A stretch of 49,536 nucleotides of DNA from an uncultured Alistipes sp. (GTDB taxonomy: Bacteria > Bacteroidota > Bacteroidia > Bacteroidales > Rikenellaceae): the NCBI GenBank assembly GCA_949840605.1, contig CATKXN010000005.1, positions 1 through 49,536 of the forward strand, written 5' to 3'. Each line of letters begins with the position of its first letter. The stretch's first letter is position 1. The translations under genes and the position numbers were made by a program. This document shows, one piece after another, positions 18,001-25,721 of the stretch. The notes under the pieces are model-generated. The model made no database searches. It was not told the origin of the DNA and worked only from the letters and a program-made list of their open reading frames with translations.

Positions 18001-18633
18001 GCAGGTCGACCTGTCCGCCGAGAAGATGTGGTCGTCGTAGAGGGTGTAGGAGAGCGAGGGATTGAAGTTCTGGAGTTCGCTCAGCGTCTTTCCGGCGATC
18101 GACAGCGGATCGCGGGCGATGAATCCGCCCAGTCCGATGCCCGCGGGCGACAGCAGACGCTGGTAGTTCCGCTCCATGACCGCTTCTATGCCGCCGTTGT
18201 CGAGCAGGGAGTCGATGCGCGCGTAATCCGCCTCGTCGAGGAAGACCGGCAGATAGTCGTAGATGAAGTCGGCGGTGCGGGAGATCTCCTCCCCGCCGAT
18301 CTCGGAGGTGACCGAGCGGATGCCTTCGCGGACGGACGGTTCTTCGAGCCCCGCGGCGAAGGCGTCGCATGCTTCGACCAGGTCGTCTTCCGTCACCTCC
18401 GCGTCGCGGGCCGAGAAGAGGACGATGATCCGGTCTTTCGATTTGAGGTTGTTGAAGACCATCGACATGTTCTGCCCGTCGGTCGTCTTGGGGAAGATGT
18501 CGGTGATATTCTCGTCGAACCGCACGCGTGCGGCCAGCAGCGCGAACAGGAGGACCGCTCCGGCCGTCAGGACCGCCAGCAGTCTCCTCCGGGGTGCGAA
18601 GAAATCGTACAGGGCGAGGAAAAAACGCGTCAT
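15031..18633 (-). CDS. Trifunctional MMPL exporter / lysophospholipid acyltransferase / SAM methyltransferase-like fusion
   Basis: A 1200-residue inner membrane protein in three parts. Residues 1 to about 850 form an MMPL/RND transporter with two sets of membrane segments and two large exported loops; the central helices carry FGIAISYSIHV and FGIGDDFSIFIMDGL. About 870-1080 is a PlsC-type acyltransferase with NHQSFID (898-904) and FPEGTR (965-970). The C-terminal about 100 residues have a Rossmann-like VVVFGAGQGELPFLLTL (loop at 1114-1119) with an acidic strand end (VTAFEADAEAV), as in class I methyltransferases, but the domain is short. Likely exports and acylates the polyene lipid. I start at ATG 18633, which overlaps the glycosyltransferase stop as ATGA; the longer upstream frame is not needed. 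Confidence 0.88.
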   Translation of the reverse strand: MTRFFLALYDFFAPRRRLLAVLTAGAVLLFALLAARVRFDENITDIFPKTTDGQNMSMVFNNLKSKDRIIVLFSARDAEVTEDDLVEACDAFAAGLEEPSVREGIRSVTSEIGGEEISRTADFIYDYLPVFLDEADYARIDSLLDNGGIEAVMERNYQRLLSPAGIGLGGFIARDPLSIAGKTLSELQNFNPSLSYTLYDDHIFSADRSTCLLLIEPTHASSDTSGNEPLIAALDRMLEEFPRNGIDAVCFGTPGIAVYNARQIKNDTFVTLTAALLLIVAVITFSFRNRWAVLLITLPVCFGGLFALACIALLTGHISLIAIGAGAAVFGIAISYSIHVVCHANHTGDPREIVAELAYPMTVGSFTTIGAFVGLMFTSSSLLSDFGLFAALALVGTTLFSLVCLPHLLRGGKDEAPNRMLSVIERFNAYPFDRNKWLVTAILALFLLGVFTCKRVGFDSDMSHLSYIPPKIAEAEQRLEKLFEADTRMVTVIAAAPDVEKAVQRYAGMCSVLGDELEAGNIRSVVSAQRFVIAPSEQQEKIARWEEFWNTHGRRERALRSIGEAGRRAGFAPGAFDGFGGMLSRNYAPIDYADRDAIPLLGAWISSSEQTTLVLAQIRLDNDRKEAVYRALAQQEGVITADRSYFANKMAQTVNEDFNYVLYMSGLLVFFALLAAYRRLELTLMTFAPMFIAFTIILGLMAVLNIDFNIVNIILSTFIFGIGDDFSIFIMDGLQREYTNGRPMLTNHKTAIFFSVLTTVIGIGALSFASHPVLLSTSVISIIGMLAVIFSAYTILPMLFRRFVTGPVSRGGRPYTLSSLARTVYGFFIFVLMCVAAQIVIPTLIFLPVGGRCKRRWMRMTIHKGCKWLLWMTALTEHKIIRNDAGETFSRPAVVIANHQSFIDILLLLSLSPHLVMVTNSWVWKSPVFGRIIRYLGFCCVDDGYEEVAVHLRRSIREGNSAVIFPEGTRTKDGRSVGRFHKGAFYLAEQLEADIVPVLIYGTGMLCSKRQPFSIQKGNYGARILPRIAASDASFGVGYRERTKQISHCFKAAYEAWCAELDTVDNPYFHESVINNYFYKADRAELKARRRLRRTGDFRALTAGIARDASVVVFGAGQGELPFLLTLLSPRRHVTAFEADAEAVALAMHSRLCTPSVTFLRTDYSLTEVPKADCYLFTSLVPPQAAERLAKLCRGEVRHE

Positions 18634-19814
18634 GGCCGTTGCGGGTTGCGTTGAAAGACCATGAACAGGAGCCGGAAGAGTCCGTAGGTGAGCATGCCGC
18701 ATACCGCGGCCAGGGCGATGCTTCCGGCGACGTATTGCAGGAGCGACTCCGCCACGGCCTGCGGCGATATGTCACGCAGCGACAGCAGGAGGGGCCTGCC
18801 GAGCATCCATCCGCCCGCGGCGTAGCTTCCGAAGAGGATCGCCGGGATCATCGGCGGGATGCTGATGTTCGTGGCGGCGAACGTCACGACCTTGTTGAGC
18901 TTCATGAAGTGCCCGGAGACGACGGCCAGGACGCCCTGCCAGCCCCATACGGGCAGTATGCCCCAGCAGACGCCCCATGCCGCCGACGCGGCCAGCGTGT
19001 GGTTGCTTTCGCCGGAGTGCACGACGTGGCGTGAAAAGAACGTCTTGAGATTCTCCCTGCGGAGCCATCGAAGGAACCGGAAGGGGTAGTAACAGAGGAC
19101 GGCCCACGTGACCAGACAGGTGTTCAGGATCGAGATGCGCGTGAAATCCTTGGCCGGTTTGAAATGCGACACCCGCTCCTCCTGCGGCGGATAGTAGACG
19201 CGGATCGGAATGTTCCTCACCGCGACGCCCCTCCATGCCGCGCGCACGATGACCTCGACTTCGAATTCGTAGCGGGGCGTGTAGAACCACATGCCTTCGA
19301 GCCGGTCGAGCGGGTAGAGCCTGAATCCCGACTGGGTGTCGGAAAGCGTCTGCCCCGTCTCCACCTTGTACCAGAAGTTGGAGAATTTGTTGGCGAAGGT
19401 GTTTTTCGAAGGCATGTTCTCGGCCGTGAGGTTGCGGGCGCCGATGAACAGCGTGCCGGGCTGTCGTTCCGCGGCCTCGACGAACTGCGGAATGTCGTCG
19501 GGGAAGTGCTGTCCGTCGGCATCGAGCGTCAGCAGGCAGCGGAACCCCCGCCGGGCCGCCTCGCGCAGTCCCGTGCGCAGGGCGTATCCCTTGCCGCGGT
19601 TGCGGTCGTATCCGATCACGGATATCCCGCCGGTGCGGGCGAGGATCGCCGCCGTGCCGTCGGTCGATCCGTCGTTGACGACAATCACGTCGCGGCAGTA
19701 ACGCTGCGCTCCGGCGACGACGCGTGCGATGGTCCCGGCATTGTTGTATGTCGGGATCAGCACGGCGCACCGCAGGGCCTGCATTCGTTCGGGTATGCCG
19801 TCAGTTCGGGTCAT
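18630..19814 (-). CDS. GT2 glycosyltransferase with C-terminal DUF2062 domain
   Basis: A 394-residue protein. The N-terminal GT-A domain (about 15-240) has AVLIPTYNNAGTIARVV, VIVVNDGSTDGT, the metal-binding DADGQHFPDDI and DTQSGFRLYPLDRL, most like dolichyl-phosphate/undecaprenyl-phosphate sugar synthases. The C-terminal part has hydrophobic segments and the DUF2062 profile (AASAAWGVCWGILPVWGWQG, TNISIPPMIPAILFGSY). This fusion recurs in flexirubin and aryl polyene clusters, suggesting glycosylation or lipid-linked sugar transfer onto the product. ATG 19814 overlaps the preceding stop as TGATG; a TTG three bases upstream is less likely. Confidence 0.85.
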   Translation of the reverse strand: MTRTDGIPERMQALRCAVLIPTYNNAGTIARVVAGAQRYCRDVIVVNDGSTDGTAAILARTGGISVIGYDRNRGKGYALRTGLREAARRGFRCLLTLDADGQHFPDDIPQFVEAAERQPGTLFIGARNLTAENMPSKNTFANKFSNFWYKVETGQTLSDTQSGFRLYPLDRLEGMWFYTPRYEFEVEVIVRAAWRGVAVRNIPIRVYYPPQEERVSHFKPAKDFTRISILNTCLVTWAVLCYYPFRFLRWLRRENLKTFFSRHVVHSGESNHTLAASAAWGVCWGILPVWGWQGVLAVVSGHFMKLNKVVTFAATNISIPPMIPAILFGSYAAGGWMLGRPLLLSLRDISPQAVAESLLQYVAGSIALAAVCGMLTYGLFRLLFMVFQRNPQRP

Positions 19815-20173
19815 CAAGCAAAGATAGCTTTAATTTTCGTTTTTCGCACGCCGCCGGCGCTGATTGTCCCGCGCACGTCGAGGCTGCCGTCCCCGCCTTC
19901 CGTCAGCACGAGTTCGACCCGGAGGAGGACGTCATGCGGGGGTAGGACCGGGCTCAGGAATTTCAGTTCGCGGACCGTCCGGGCGTTCAGCAGCCTTCCG
20001 GCGCGTCTTTGCACGAGATGCCTGACGATTTCGAACTGGCACACTCCCGGCAGGACGGGGTGTCCGGGGAAGTGCCCGGCGAATACGGGATGACCGGCGT
20101 CGAGACGGACGTCGGCTTCCAGATGCGTCGTGTCGCCGCTTTCGGCGATGCAGGTGTAAAGTCCTTCGAGCAT
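19814..20173 (-). CDS. Hotdog-fold 3-hydroxyacyl-ACP dehydratase (FabA/FabZ-like)
   Basis: A 119-residue single hotdog domain. DAGHPVFAGHFPGHPVLPGV contains the FabZ-type HFPGHPVLPG motif, here with the catalytic His region intact, and CQFEIVRHLVQRRAG forms the central helix with the Glu expected for the catalytic acid. It would remove water from 3-hydroxyacyl-ACP to give the trans double bond, with the cluster ketoreductase acting one step earlier. It starts 11 bases after the LolA-like gene and its stop overlaps the glycosyltransferase ATG. A longer frame upstream runs into the LolA-like gene and is not the real start. Confidence 0.85.
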   Translation of the reverse strand: MLEGLYTCIAESGDTTHLEADVRLDAGHPVFAGHFPGHPVLPGVCQFEIVRHLVQRRAGRLLNARTVRELKFLSPVLPPHDVLLRVELVLTEGGDGSLDVRGTISAGGVRKTKIKAIFA

Positions 20174-20184
20174 GTGTTTCCGGT

Positions 20185-20814
20185 TTATTTCCCGCAGTCG
20201 AAACAGGAGTCCGCCACGGGCAGGTTCGTCCGTTTGTTCCGGAACCGGTAGAGCGTGTAGTTGCCCGACGTTTCGGTCATGCGCAGTTCGTCGAGCAGCA
20301 TGTTCCGGCTTGCGAACACCAGCACGAGTTCCGTGATGTAGCGTCTGGCGCGTTTCGATTCGGGGGTTATGCGCACGGTGTAGGTCTCTGCGCCCTTCTC
20401 GCAGCGGAACGCCCCCTCGCTGCAAAGCGCGGCGATGTCCCCCGAGAAGCAGGCCGCGAAGACCTGCTGCATTTGCAGGAAGAACGGGTTGGCGGAGATC
20501 TTCACGACGCTGCGCGAACCTCCCGCGACGATCAGGAACGACGTTTCGCCCATCACGACGCGGTCTCCCGCCGGATCGTCGTAAATCAGGGCGAGTTTTC
20601 CGGGGCGTTTGAAATAGAATTTCCCCGAACTTTCGGCGTCCTGAGCCAGCAGGGAGTTGTGTTTCACCTGCGTAAAGTCGCAGCTGATCGTTTCTGTTTC
20701 GGTGCTGTTCGCCCGGAGCGCCGCCAGGAACTCCTCCTGCAGCGATTGCTGGGCATATCCTGCGCCCCACGGCAGCGACAGCAGCAGGATCAGTATCTTA
20801 GTTTTCATCTTCAT
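20185..20814 (-). CDS. LolA-like outer membrane lipid carrier protein
   Basis: A 209-residue exported protein with a cleavable signal peptide (MKMKTKILILLLSLPWGAGYA, cut before QQ). The mature part fits the LolA/LolA-like family: CDFTQVKHNSLLAQDAES, GKFYFKRPGKLALIYDDPAG, and a run of alternating beta-strands up to a Cys pair at the end (DSCFDCGK). Such proteins are standard in aryl polyene and flexirubin clusters and are thought to ferry the lipid product across the periplasm. A GTG at 20820 and an ATG at 20808 are other starts; 20814 gives a good signal peptide. It overlaps the deacetylase gene by 17 bases. Confidence 0.82.
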   Translation of the reverse strand: MKMKTKILILLLSLPWGAGYAQQSLQEEFLAALRANSTETETISCDFTQVKHNSLLAQDAESSGKFYFKRPGKLALIYDDPAGDRVVMGETSFLIVAGGSRSVVKISANPFFLQMQQVFAACFSGDIAALCSEGAFRCEKGAETYTVRITPESKRARRYITELVLVFASRNMLLDELRMTETSGNYTLYRFRNKRTNLPVADSCFDCGK

Positions 20815-21490
20815 AAGCACGTATGTTCAGCAGTTTGTCGACGCGCACGACCTCGTAACCCTCCTCCGCGAGCATCCGCAGCACCTGTTCCGCCAGCTGC
20901 GGACTTCCGGGCCGGTCGTCGTGCAGCAGGATGACGGCGCCGTCGTGAAGCCCCCTGCGGATGCGTTCCACGACCTTGCCGCGCGGACCGGCGAGCGTGT
21001 CGAGCGACCGGATGCTCCATCCGATCACCGTGTAGCCCATCCGCCGGACCGTTTTGCCGACTGTCGGATTCGTGACCCCGAACGGCGGACGGAACAGCTT
21101 CGGACGGCGGTGCAGCGTCTTCGCGATCGCCTCGTCGGTCCTGCGGGCCTCGTCGGCCATGCGTTGCGACGACGCGAAGGGTCCCGTGCCTTTGTGCGTG
21201 AAGGTGTGGTTGCCGACGATATGCCCTTCGGTGTCCATGCGGCGGAGCAATTCGGGTTCGATCCGCTCGCCGATGAGAAAAAAGCAGGCTTCGGCACCGT
21301 ATCTTTTCAGGACGTCCAGCACCTGCGGCGTCATCTCCGCATGGGGGCCGTCGTCGAAGGTCAGCGCGACCCGCCGCCCGGCGCCCCGGGCCCGGCACCG
21401 CGCGCGGACCCAACACCGCGATCCGATGCGGAACGAGGTGGCGTAGAGGCCGCATCCGGCGGCGAGCAGCAGCAGGATCGTTATAAACAT
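20798..21490 (-). CDS. NodB-type polysaccharide deacetylase in the polyene cluster
   Basis: A 230-residue carbohydrate esterase 4 protein. A single N-terminal hydrophobic segment (MFITILLLLAAGCGLYATSF) anchors or exports it, followed by RVALTFDDGPHAEMTPQVLD, VGNHTFTHKG, RPPFGVTNP and VILLHDDRPGS, that is, all the metal-binding and catalytic motifs. Its presence suggests that an N-acetylated sugar or amide is trimmed, perhaps on a sugar added by the GT2 protein of this operon. It starts inside the end of the chain-length-factor gene (10-base overlap). The cysteine in the hydrophobic segment (LLAAGC) could also be a lipobox. Confidence 0.83.
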   Translation of the reverse strand: MFITILLLLAAGCGLYATSFRIGSRCWVRARCRARGAGRRVALTFDDGPHAEMTPQVLDVLKRYGAEACFFLIGERIEPELLRRMDTEGHIVGNHTFTHKGTGPFASSQRMADEARRTDEAIAKTLHRRPKLFRPPFGVTNPTVGKTVRRMGYTVIGWSIRSLDTLAGPRGKVVERIRRGLHDGAVILLHDDRPGSPQLAEQVLRMLAEEGYEVVRVDKLLNIRAYEDEN

Positions 21491-22173
21491 CTCACTTCCA
21501 GTTGCAGGTTTCCGAGGTCCGCCGCGCCGTTCTGCCCTTCGGCGACGAGCCGGTAAAGACGGCGGGCCGGCTCCAGCGGATCGCTGTATCCGGACTGTGC
21601 CGCGCCTCCGGCCGTATCGACCCGGATTTGCGCACACGCTCCCTTCTCCTCCGCCGAAAGGAGGAAGAAGAACGCGCCTCCCTGTTCCGGCAGGTTGCGG
21701 ACCCGCATGCGCCCGAGCAGCGTGCGCAGCGTGGGGGTGACCTCCTCGACGGCTCCGACCAGCACGTGCCGGGCCTCCAGCCCCTCGATCAGCATCAGGG
21801 CGTCGAGGACCGCTGCGCCGAAACCCTCCGCTCCGTGCGCATAGGTCATGTTGTAACAGTGACGCTGCTGCAACAGCGCGACGGCGGCTCCGACCGTGTT
21901 GAAGGTCGACTGGATGAACGCCGAGGGCGGCAGCAGCTGCTCGTCGTTGTCGATGACCGCCCGCAGGAACTTTTCGCTGTCGGCCAGGCATCCGTATCCG
22001 GTTGCGGTGATGATGGCGTCGACCGCGCATCCTTCGGCGCAGAGGGCGGCGGCCGTCACGCCGTCGCGCACGATCCGGCTCATGCGCCGCCGCATCAGCG
22101 GGTCGGGCACTACCGCCTTGAGGTCGCATCCGGAGTGCTCCGAGGCGGCGATTCTGTGGATGTAGGCTTTCAT
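21481..22173 (-). CDS. Ketosynthase-like chain length factor (Ketoacyl-synt_2)
   Basis: A 230-residue truncated ketosynthase homologue. FIQSTFNTVGAAVALLQQRH, then CYNMTYAHGAEGFGAAVLDA, match the chain-length-factor-like subunit found in aryl polyene and flexirubin clusters. The nucleophile region reads YAHGAEGF, so there is no catalytic Cys, and the two catalytic His motifs of ketosynthases are also missing. It should pair with one of the catalytic ketosynthases (the gene directly upstream, overlapping by 4 bases) and set chain length or help priming. A longer frame upstream (to 22737) only overlaps the ketosynthase gene. Confidence 0.83.
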   Translation of the reverse strand: MKAYIHRIAASEHSGCDLKAVVPDPLMRRRMSRIVRDGVTAAALCAEGCAVDAIITATGYGCLADSEKFLRAVIDNDEQLLPPSAFIQSTFNTVGAAVALLQQRHCYNMTYAHGAEGFGAAVLDALMLIEGLEARHVLVGAVEEVTPTLRTLLGRMRVRNLPEQGGAFFFLLSAEEKGACAQIRVDTAGGAAQSGYSDPLEPARRLYRLVAEGQNGAADLGNLQLEVRCL

Positions 22174-23348
22174 CGTTTCGAGAAGATCAGGGATGTGTCG
22201 TTGCCGCCGAATCCGAATGAGTTCGTCAGCACCCGTTCGACCGGGGCGTTCTCTTCGAAATTCCGGCACGGAACCAGCCGGGTCCCTTCGACCGGGTTCC
22301 GGAAGCCGGGGCTTCCGTAGCGGATGCCCCGTGCCGCGGCCAGCACGGAGTAGACGGCTTCGATGCCTCCCGCCGCAGCCAGGGTGTGCCCCGTGAAGGA
22401 CTTGGTCGAACTGAACGGAGGCACCTCCTCCCCGAACAGGCGTTCCAGAGCCGTTGCTTCGGCCGCATCGTTGTTCGGCGTGCCGGTGCCGTGCACGTTG
22501 ACGTATCCCACCTCCTCCGGCGCGATGCCGGCCCGGCGGAGGGCCTGGCTCATGGCCCGGTAGGGGCCTTCGCCCGTCGGCGACGATGCCGTCTGGTGAT
22601 AGGCGTCGTTGGCATTGGCATATCCCGCGAGGTAGCAGTACGGCTCCCCGTCGAGCGTATCGGCGCGTTGGAGCACGAGGTATCCGGCCCCTTCGCCGAG
22701 GTTCAGCCCCGCACGCGATGCGTCGAACGGCCGGCACGGCGCCGGATCGAGGATGCCGAGCGACATGAAGCCGTTGAGCGTGAATTTCGACAGGGCGTCG
22801 CAGCCTCCGGCCACCACGGCGTCGCAGACGCCGTGGTCGATCAGCCGTGCGGCGAGCAGGACGGCGTTCGCCGCCGAGGAGCAGGCCGTGCTGATCGTCG
22901 CGGTGTAACCCGTGATCCGGCAGTGCGCGGCGATCCGGCGGGTGCTGCAGGCCGGGTCGTGCTGCGCCGCCAGCGCGATGCGCCCCGCGGCGGGGTCCTG
23001 CATGAAGCCGCCGAAGAAACGCTCCGTGAGGTCCATGCCTCCGACCGACGTGGCCGATACCAGTCCGACGCGCAGGCTTTCTCCGGGTGCGGCGTCCGCC
23101 AAGGCTTCGCCTGCGGCCGCCATGCCCAGCAGCGCCGTGCGCGAGACGACGGCGGCAGGGGCGATCCCGAGCCGTTCTTTCAGTGCCGCATTCGTCAGCT
23201 TCACCTCCCCGACGGGCACGGCGTGCTGCGACGCGAAGAGCGTCGGTGCGCCCACGCCGATCCGACCCGCCCGCAGGGCGCGCAGGTTCTCCTCCGTGCT
23301 GTTTCCGATCGCCGAGATGACGCCGATACCGCTGACCGCGATGCGCAT
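22170..23348 (-). CDS. Beta-ketoacyl-ACP synthase (FabF-like, catalytically complete)
   Basis: A 392-residue ketosynthase with an intact triad: Cys156 in TISTACSSAANAVLL, His286 in YVNVHGTGTPNND and His321 in KSFTGHTLAAAGGIEAV. NSFGFGGNDTSLIF near the C-terminus is the usual glycine-rich end. It elongates the ACP-bound chain by two carbons per round. It stands between the second ACP (5 bases upstream) and the catalytically dead partner (4-base overlap downstream), an arrangement that suggests a ketosynthase/chain-length-factor heterodimer. Confidence 0.93.
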   Translation of the reverse strand: MRIAVSGIGVISAIGNSTEENLRALRAGRIGVGAPTLFASQHAVPVGEVKLTNAALKERLGIAPAAVVSRTALLGMAAAGEALADAAPGESLRVGLVSATSVGGMDLTERFFGGFMQDPAAGRIALAAQHDPACSTRRIAAHCRITGYTATISTACSSAANAVLLAARLIDHGVCDAVVAGGCDALSKFTLNGFMSLGILDPAPCRPFDASRAGLNLGEGAGYLVLQRADTLDGEPYCYLAGYANANDAYHQTASSPTGEGPYRAMSQALRRAGIAPEEVGYVNVHGTGTPNNDAAEATALERLFGEEVPPFSSTKSFTGHTLAAAGGIEAVYSVLAAARGIRYGSPGFRNPVEGTRLVPCRNFEENAPVERVLTNSFGFGGNDTSLIFSKR

Positions 23349-23353
23349 GGCTG

Positions 23354-23614
23354 TTATTTCTTCCGGTTCTGCTCCACGAAATCGGCCAGCGTGTCGATCG
23401 AGTAGAAGATGGCTTTCGACTCGGCGGGATTCGCCAGCTTGATGCCGTATTTCCTGTCGAGAATGATGATGATCTCGAGTGCGTCGATCGAGTCGAGTCC
23501 GAGCCCCTCGCGGAAAAGCGGGGTCGACGGGTCGATGTCGTCGGGCTGTATCTCCTCGAGGTTCAGCGCCTCGATGATCGCCTCTTTCAGTTCCTGTACG
23601 AGTTGTTCTTTCAT
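23354..23614 (-). CDS. Acyl carrier protein
   Basis: An 86-residue ACP. The phosphopantetheine attachment site is Ser42 in GLGLDSIDALEIIII, in the standard position after an acidic N-terminal helix. It would carry the growing polyene chain. Its start overlaps the stop of the preceding fused ketosynthase by 4 bases. A phosphopantetheinyl transferase to activate it is not in the window. Confidence 0.93.
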   Translation of the reverse strand: MKEQLVQELKEAIIEALNLEEIQPDDIDPSTPLFREGLGLDSIDALEIIIILDRKYGIKLANPAESKAIFYSIDTLADFVEQNRKK

Positions 23615-25296
23615 ATTTTTTCCAGTAAGTTCAGTTGTATTTCATAACGTTCGCCGAGGCAGTCGCACCAGCCGCAGAGCACGGCGTCGAGTTTTCCCGA
23701 TGCGATGAGCTGCCGGGCATACCGCATCGGAAATCCGTTTTCATCCCGCGAGGGCTCGATGAAGAACAGCCCCTCGCCCTTGATGCCGTGGCGGATGGAT
23801 ATTTCGCCCGCCACGATGTTGGGGAGCGTGTGCACGAAGACCGCGGGCGACGCCCCCTCTTCGGGACGGCTTTCGACGATCTGCTGGTGGCGGATGTCGG
23901 TGTCTAATGACGCCGAGCGGTTTGCGAGGACGATGCCCACGCGGTCGGCGCCGTATTTTCCGACGGCGTCCGACGCCGCAAGCAGCTTTTCCGCCGCCAC
24001 ATACCCCAGTTTCGAGAGATTGTCCATGCGTGAGAAGCGCAGGTCGTTCCGGCCCGAATCTCCGTATTCGCGGCGGATGCACGTCGCGAACTCCCCCTCG
24101 CGGTCCGACAGCGCATACGAGGCTGCCGTCCGCACGCCGCGGGACTCCTGCGGGTGCGGTTCCGGGACGGCTCCGCGGCTCAGCACCACGGCGGCGTTGC
24201 ATCCGCCGAATCCCGAAGCGCTTTTCAGCGCGGCAGACAGCTGCATTTCCCGGTGGTGCGCCGTGACGTTCACCGGCACGGGCGTTCCGCATTCGGCGTA
24301 TCCCGGAGTGCCGAAAACGATGCCCCGGCGGAGCTGTTCGGCCGTCAGGATGGTCTCCACGACCCCCGATGCCCCGAGCGTGTGTCCCAGATAGGGTTTC
24401 AGGCTGTTCAGCGGCTTATCGCCCAGCCCGGCCAGGTGCAGGGCCTTGCTCTCCATTTCGTCGTTGTAGAGGGTTGCCGTGCCGTGCGCGTTTACGAAGC
24501 CGATCTCCCGGGGCGTAAGGCCCGCCTCCTGCATCGCCTGCCGCATGGCCTCGGCCAGTTCCTCGCCCGTGCGCGACGGGGCCGACAGGTGGTTGGCATC
24601 CTGCGTCAGCGCGCCGCCCGCCAACAGGACGGGCGTTCCCTTGGCTTTCCGGGGATCGGTGGTGAGGAGCAGCGCTCCGCAGCCTTCCCCGAGCGAAAGT
24701 CCGTCGCGCATTTTGTCGTAAGGTCGGCAGACGGTTTCGCTCACCGATTTGAACGACCGGAATCCGGCGACGACGAACTCGGTCAGCAGGTCCGCGCCGG
24801 CGACGATTACATCCGAACAGGTCCCCGCCTCGATCATCCTGCGTGCGACCGCCAGCGCCGCGACGCCCGAGATGCAGGCGTTGGAAACGACCGCCGGGGC
24901 AGCCGCGAATCCCAGCCGGCCGGCGACGCGCCGGGCCGTCTCCGCGATGAAACAGCGCGGATCGGGTTTCGGGTCGTGGCGCAGACAGTCGACATTGCCT
25001 TTGGTCGTGGCGATGACCAGCCGTGTGCCCGGGGCTTTCGGGTCGACGCCCGACTCTGCGACGACGCTTCCGATCGCCTCTTCCAGCAACGCTTCGAAAT
25101 CCGTCCGTCCGTTCGGACGGATGAACCGCGTGCGGTCGATGCGTCCGGCCGTCAGCTCCCCGTCGCAAAGGGCCGGGTCGCGGAACGTCGCGACGCCGGG
25201 CTTCCCCCCCCCGATAGACTCCATGTTCTCCCGGGTCGTGAGGCCGCAGGCGCTGATGATGCGGTCGGCACCGAGGTATATCGTTATCTGAGCCAT
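23611..25296 (-). CDS. Ketosynthase fused to a second, degenerate ketosynthase-like domain
   Basis: A 561-residue protein. Residues 1 to about 380 form a complete ketosynthase: Cys141 in VSNACISGVAAL, His271 in FVNAHGTATLYND and His305 in YLGHTLGASGVVE. About 385-561 form a further domain that resembles the N-terminal half of a ketosynthase. Its segment LPNIVAGEISIRHGIKGEGL corresponds to the stretch just before the ketosynthase nucleophile, but continues FFIEPSRDE with no Cys, so it cannot be catalytic. In many related clusters this half-domain is a separate gene. ATG 25296 gives MAQITIYLGADRII; an ATG at 25308 (MEKKMAQ) is also possible. Overlaps the thioesterase gene. Confidence 0.85.
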   Translation of the reverse strand: MAQITIYLGADRIISACGLTTRENMESIGGGKPGVATFRDPALCDGELTAGRIDRTRFIRPNGRTDFEALLEEAIGSVVAESGVDPKAPGTRLVIATTKGNVDCLRHDPKPDPRCFIAETARRVAGRLGFAAAPAVVSNACISGVAALAVARRMIEAGTCSDVIVAGADLLTEFVVAGFRSFKSVSETVCRPYDKMRDGLSLGEGCGALLLTTDPRKAKGTPVLLAGGALTQDANHLSAPSRTGEELAEAMRQAMQEAGLTPREIGFVNAHGTATLYNDEMESKALHLAGLGDKPLNSLKPYLGHTLGASGVVETILTAEQLRRGIVFGTPGYAECGTPVPVNVTAHHREMQLSAALKSASGFGGCNAAVVLSRGAVPEPHPQESRGVRTAASYALSDREGEFATCIRREYGDSGRNDLRFSRMDNLSKLGYVAAEKLLAASDAVGKYGADRVGIVLANRSASLDTDIRHQQIVESRPEEGASPAVFVHTLPNIVAGEISIRHGIKGEGLFFIEPSRDENGFPMRYARQLIASGKLDAVLCGWCDCLGERYEIQLNLLEKI

Positions 25297-25721
25297 CTTT
25301 TTTTCCATTCGACGTAGAAATCGGGTTGCACGAGGCACAGTTCCGATGCGGCGTCCACGAACACCTGCACGGTCGAACCCGTTGCGGCGACCGCACCGTC
25401 GCTCTCCCGGCGGATGACGTATTCGAAACATATTTTGGCGGCTTCGGTGTCGATATACCGGGTCTCGACCGATGCCGTATCGTTCATCCGCAGCGGGCTT
25501 TTGAACTGCAGCGACGCCTCGACCACCGGCGCCAGATAGCCCGACCGCGCCAGGTCGGCATAGCCCAGCCCGGCGTAACGGCGTCCGAAATCCTCGCGTC
25601 CGTCCTCGAAATAACGCATGTATTCGCCGTGCCACACGACCTGCATGGAGTCGACCTCCGAGAAGCGGACCCGGATCGGGGTCCGGCAGATCAGGGCCGC
25701 CGTTCGCTCTTTTCTTTTCAC
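25284..25721 (-). CDS. 4-hydroxybenzoyl-CoA thioesterase-like hotdog protein (YbgC type)
   Basis: A 145-residue hotdog protein. PIRVRFSEVDSMQVVWHGEY, then MRYFEDGREDFGRR, is the YbgC/FadM signature; the Asp in SEVDSMQVVWHGEY is the catalytic residue of the 4-hydroxybenzoyl-CoA thioesterase group. It probably hydrolyses acyl-ACP or acyl-CoA intermediates, either to release the product or to clear misprimed chains. The only sensible start is GTG at 25721, which overlaps the previous stop as GTGA; no early ATG exists in this frame. Such thioesterases are common in aryl polyene clusters. Confidence 0.85.
   Translation of the reverse strand: MKRKERTAALICRTPIRVRFSEVDSMQVVWHGEYMRYFEDGREDFGRRYAGLGYADLARSGYLAPVVEASLQFKSPLRMNDTASVETRYIDTEAAKICFEYVIRRESDGAVAATGSTVQVFVDAASELCLVQPDFYVEWKKRWLR

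Noticed and set aside
16321..18654. A 777-codon open frame on the plus strand opposite the MMPL fusion gene
   Set aside because: Its protein is low-complexity Arg/Glu/Gly-rich, the mirror of a high-GC coding strand, while the minus strand has clear MMPL and PlsC motifs. Other long antisense frames (for example 4008-6155 and 43085-45361 on the minus strand) are rejected for the same reason.
23611..25635. Longer start (to 25635) for the fused ketosynthase
   Set aside because: The upstream extension overlaps the thioesterase gene almost completely and lacks family similarity; the start at 25296 gives the normal N-terminus.
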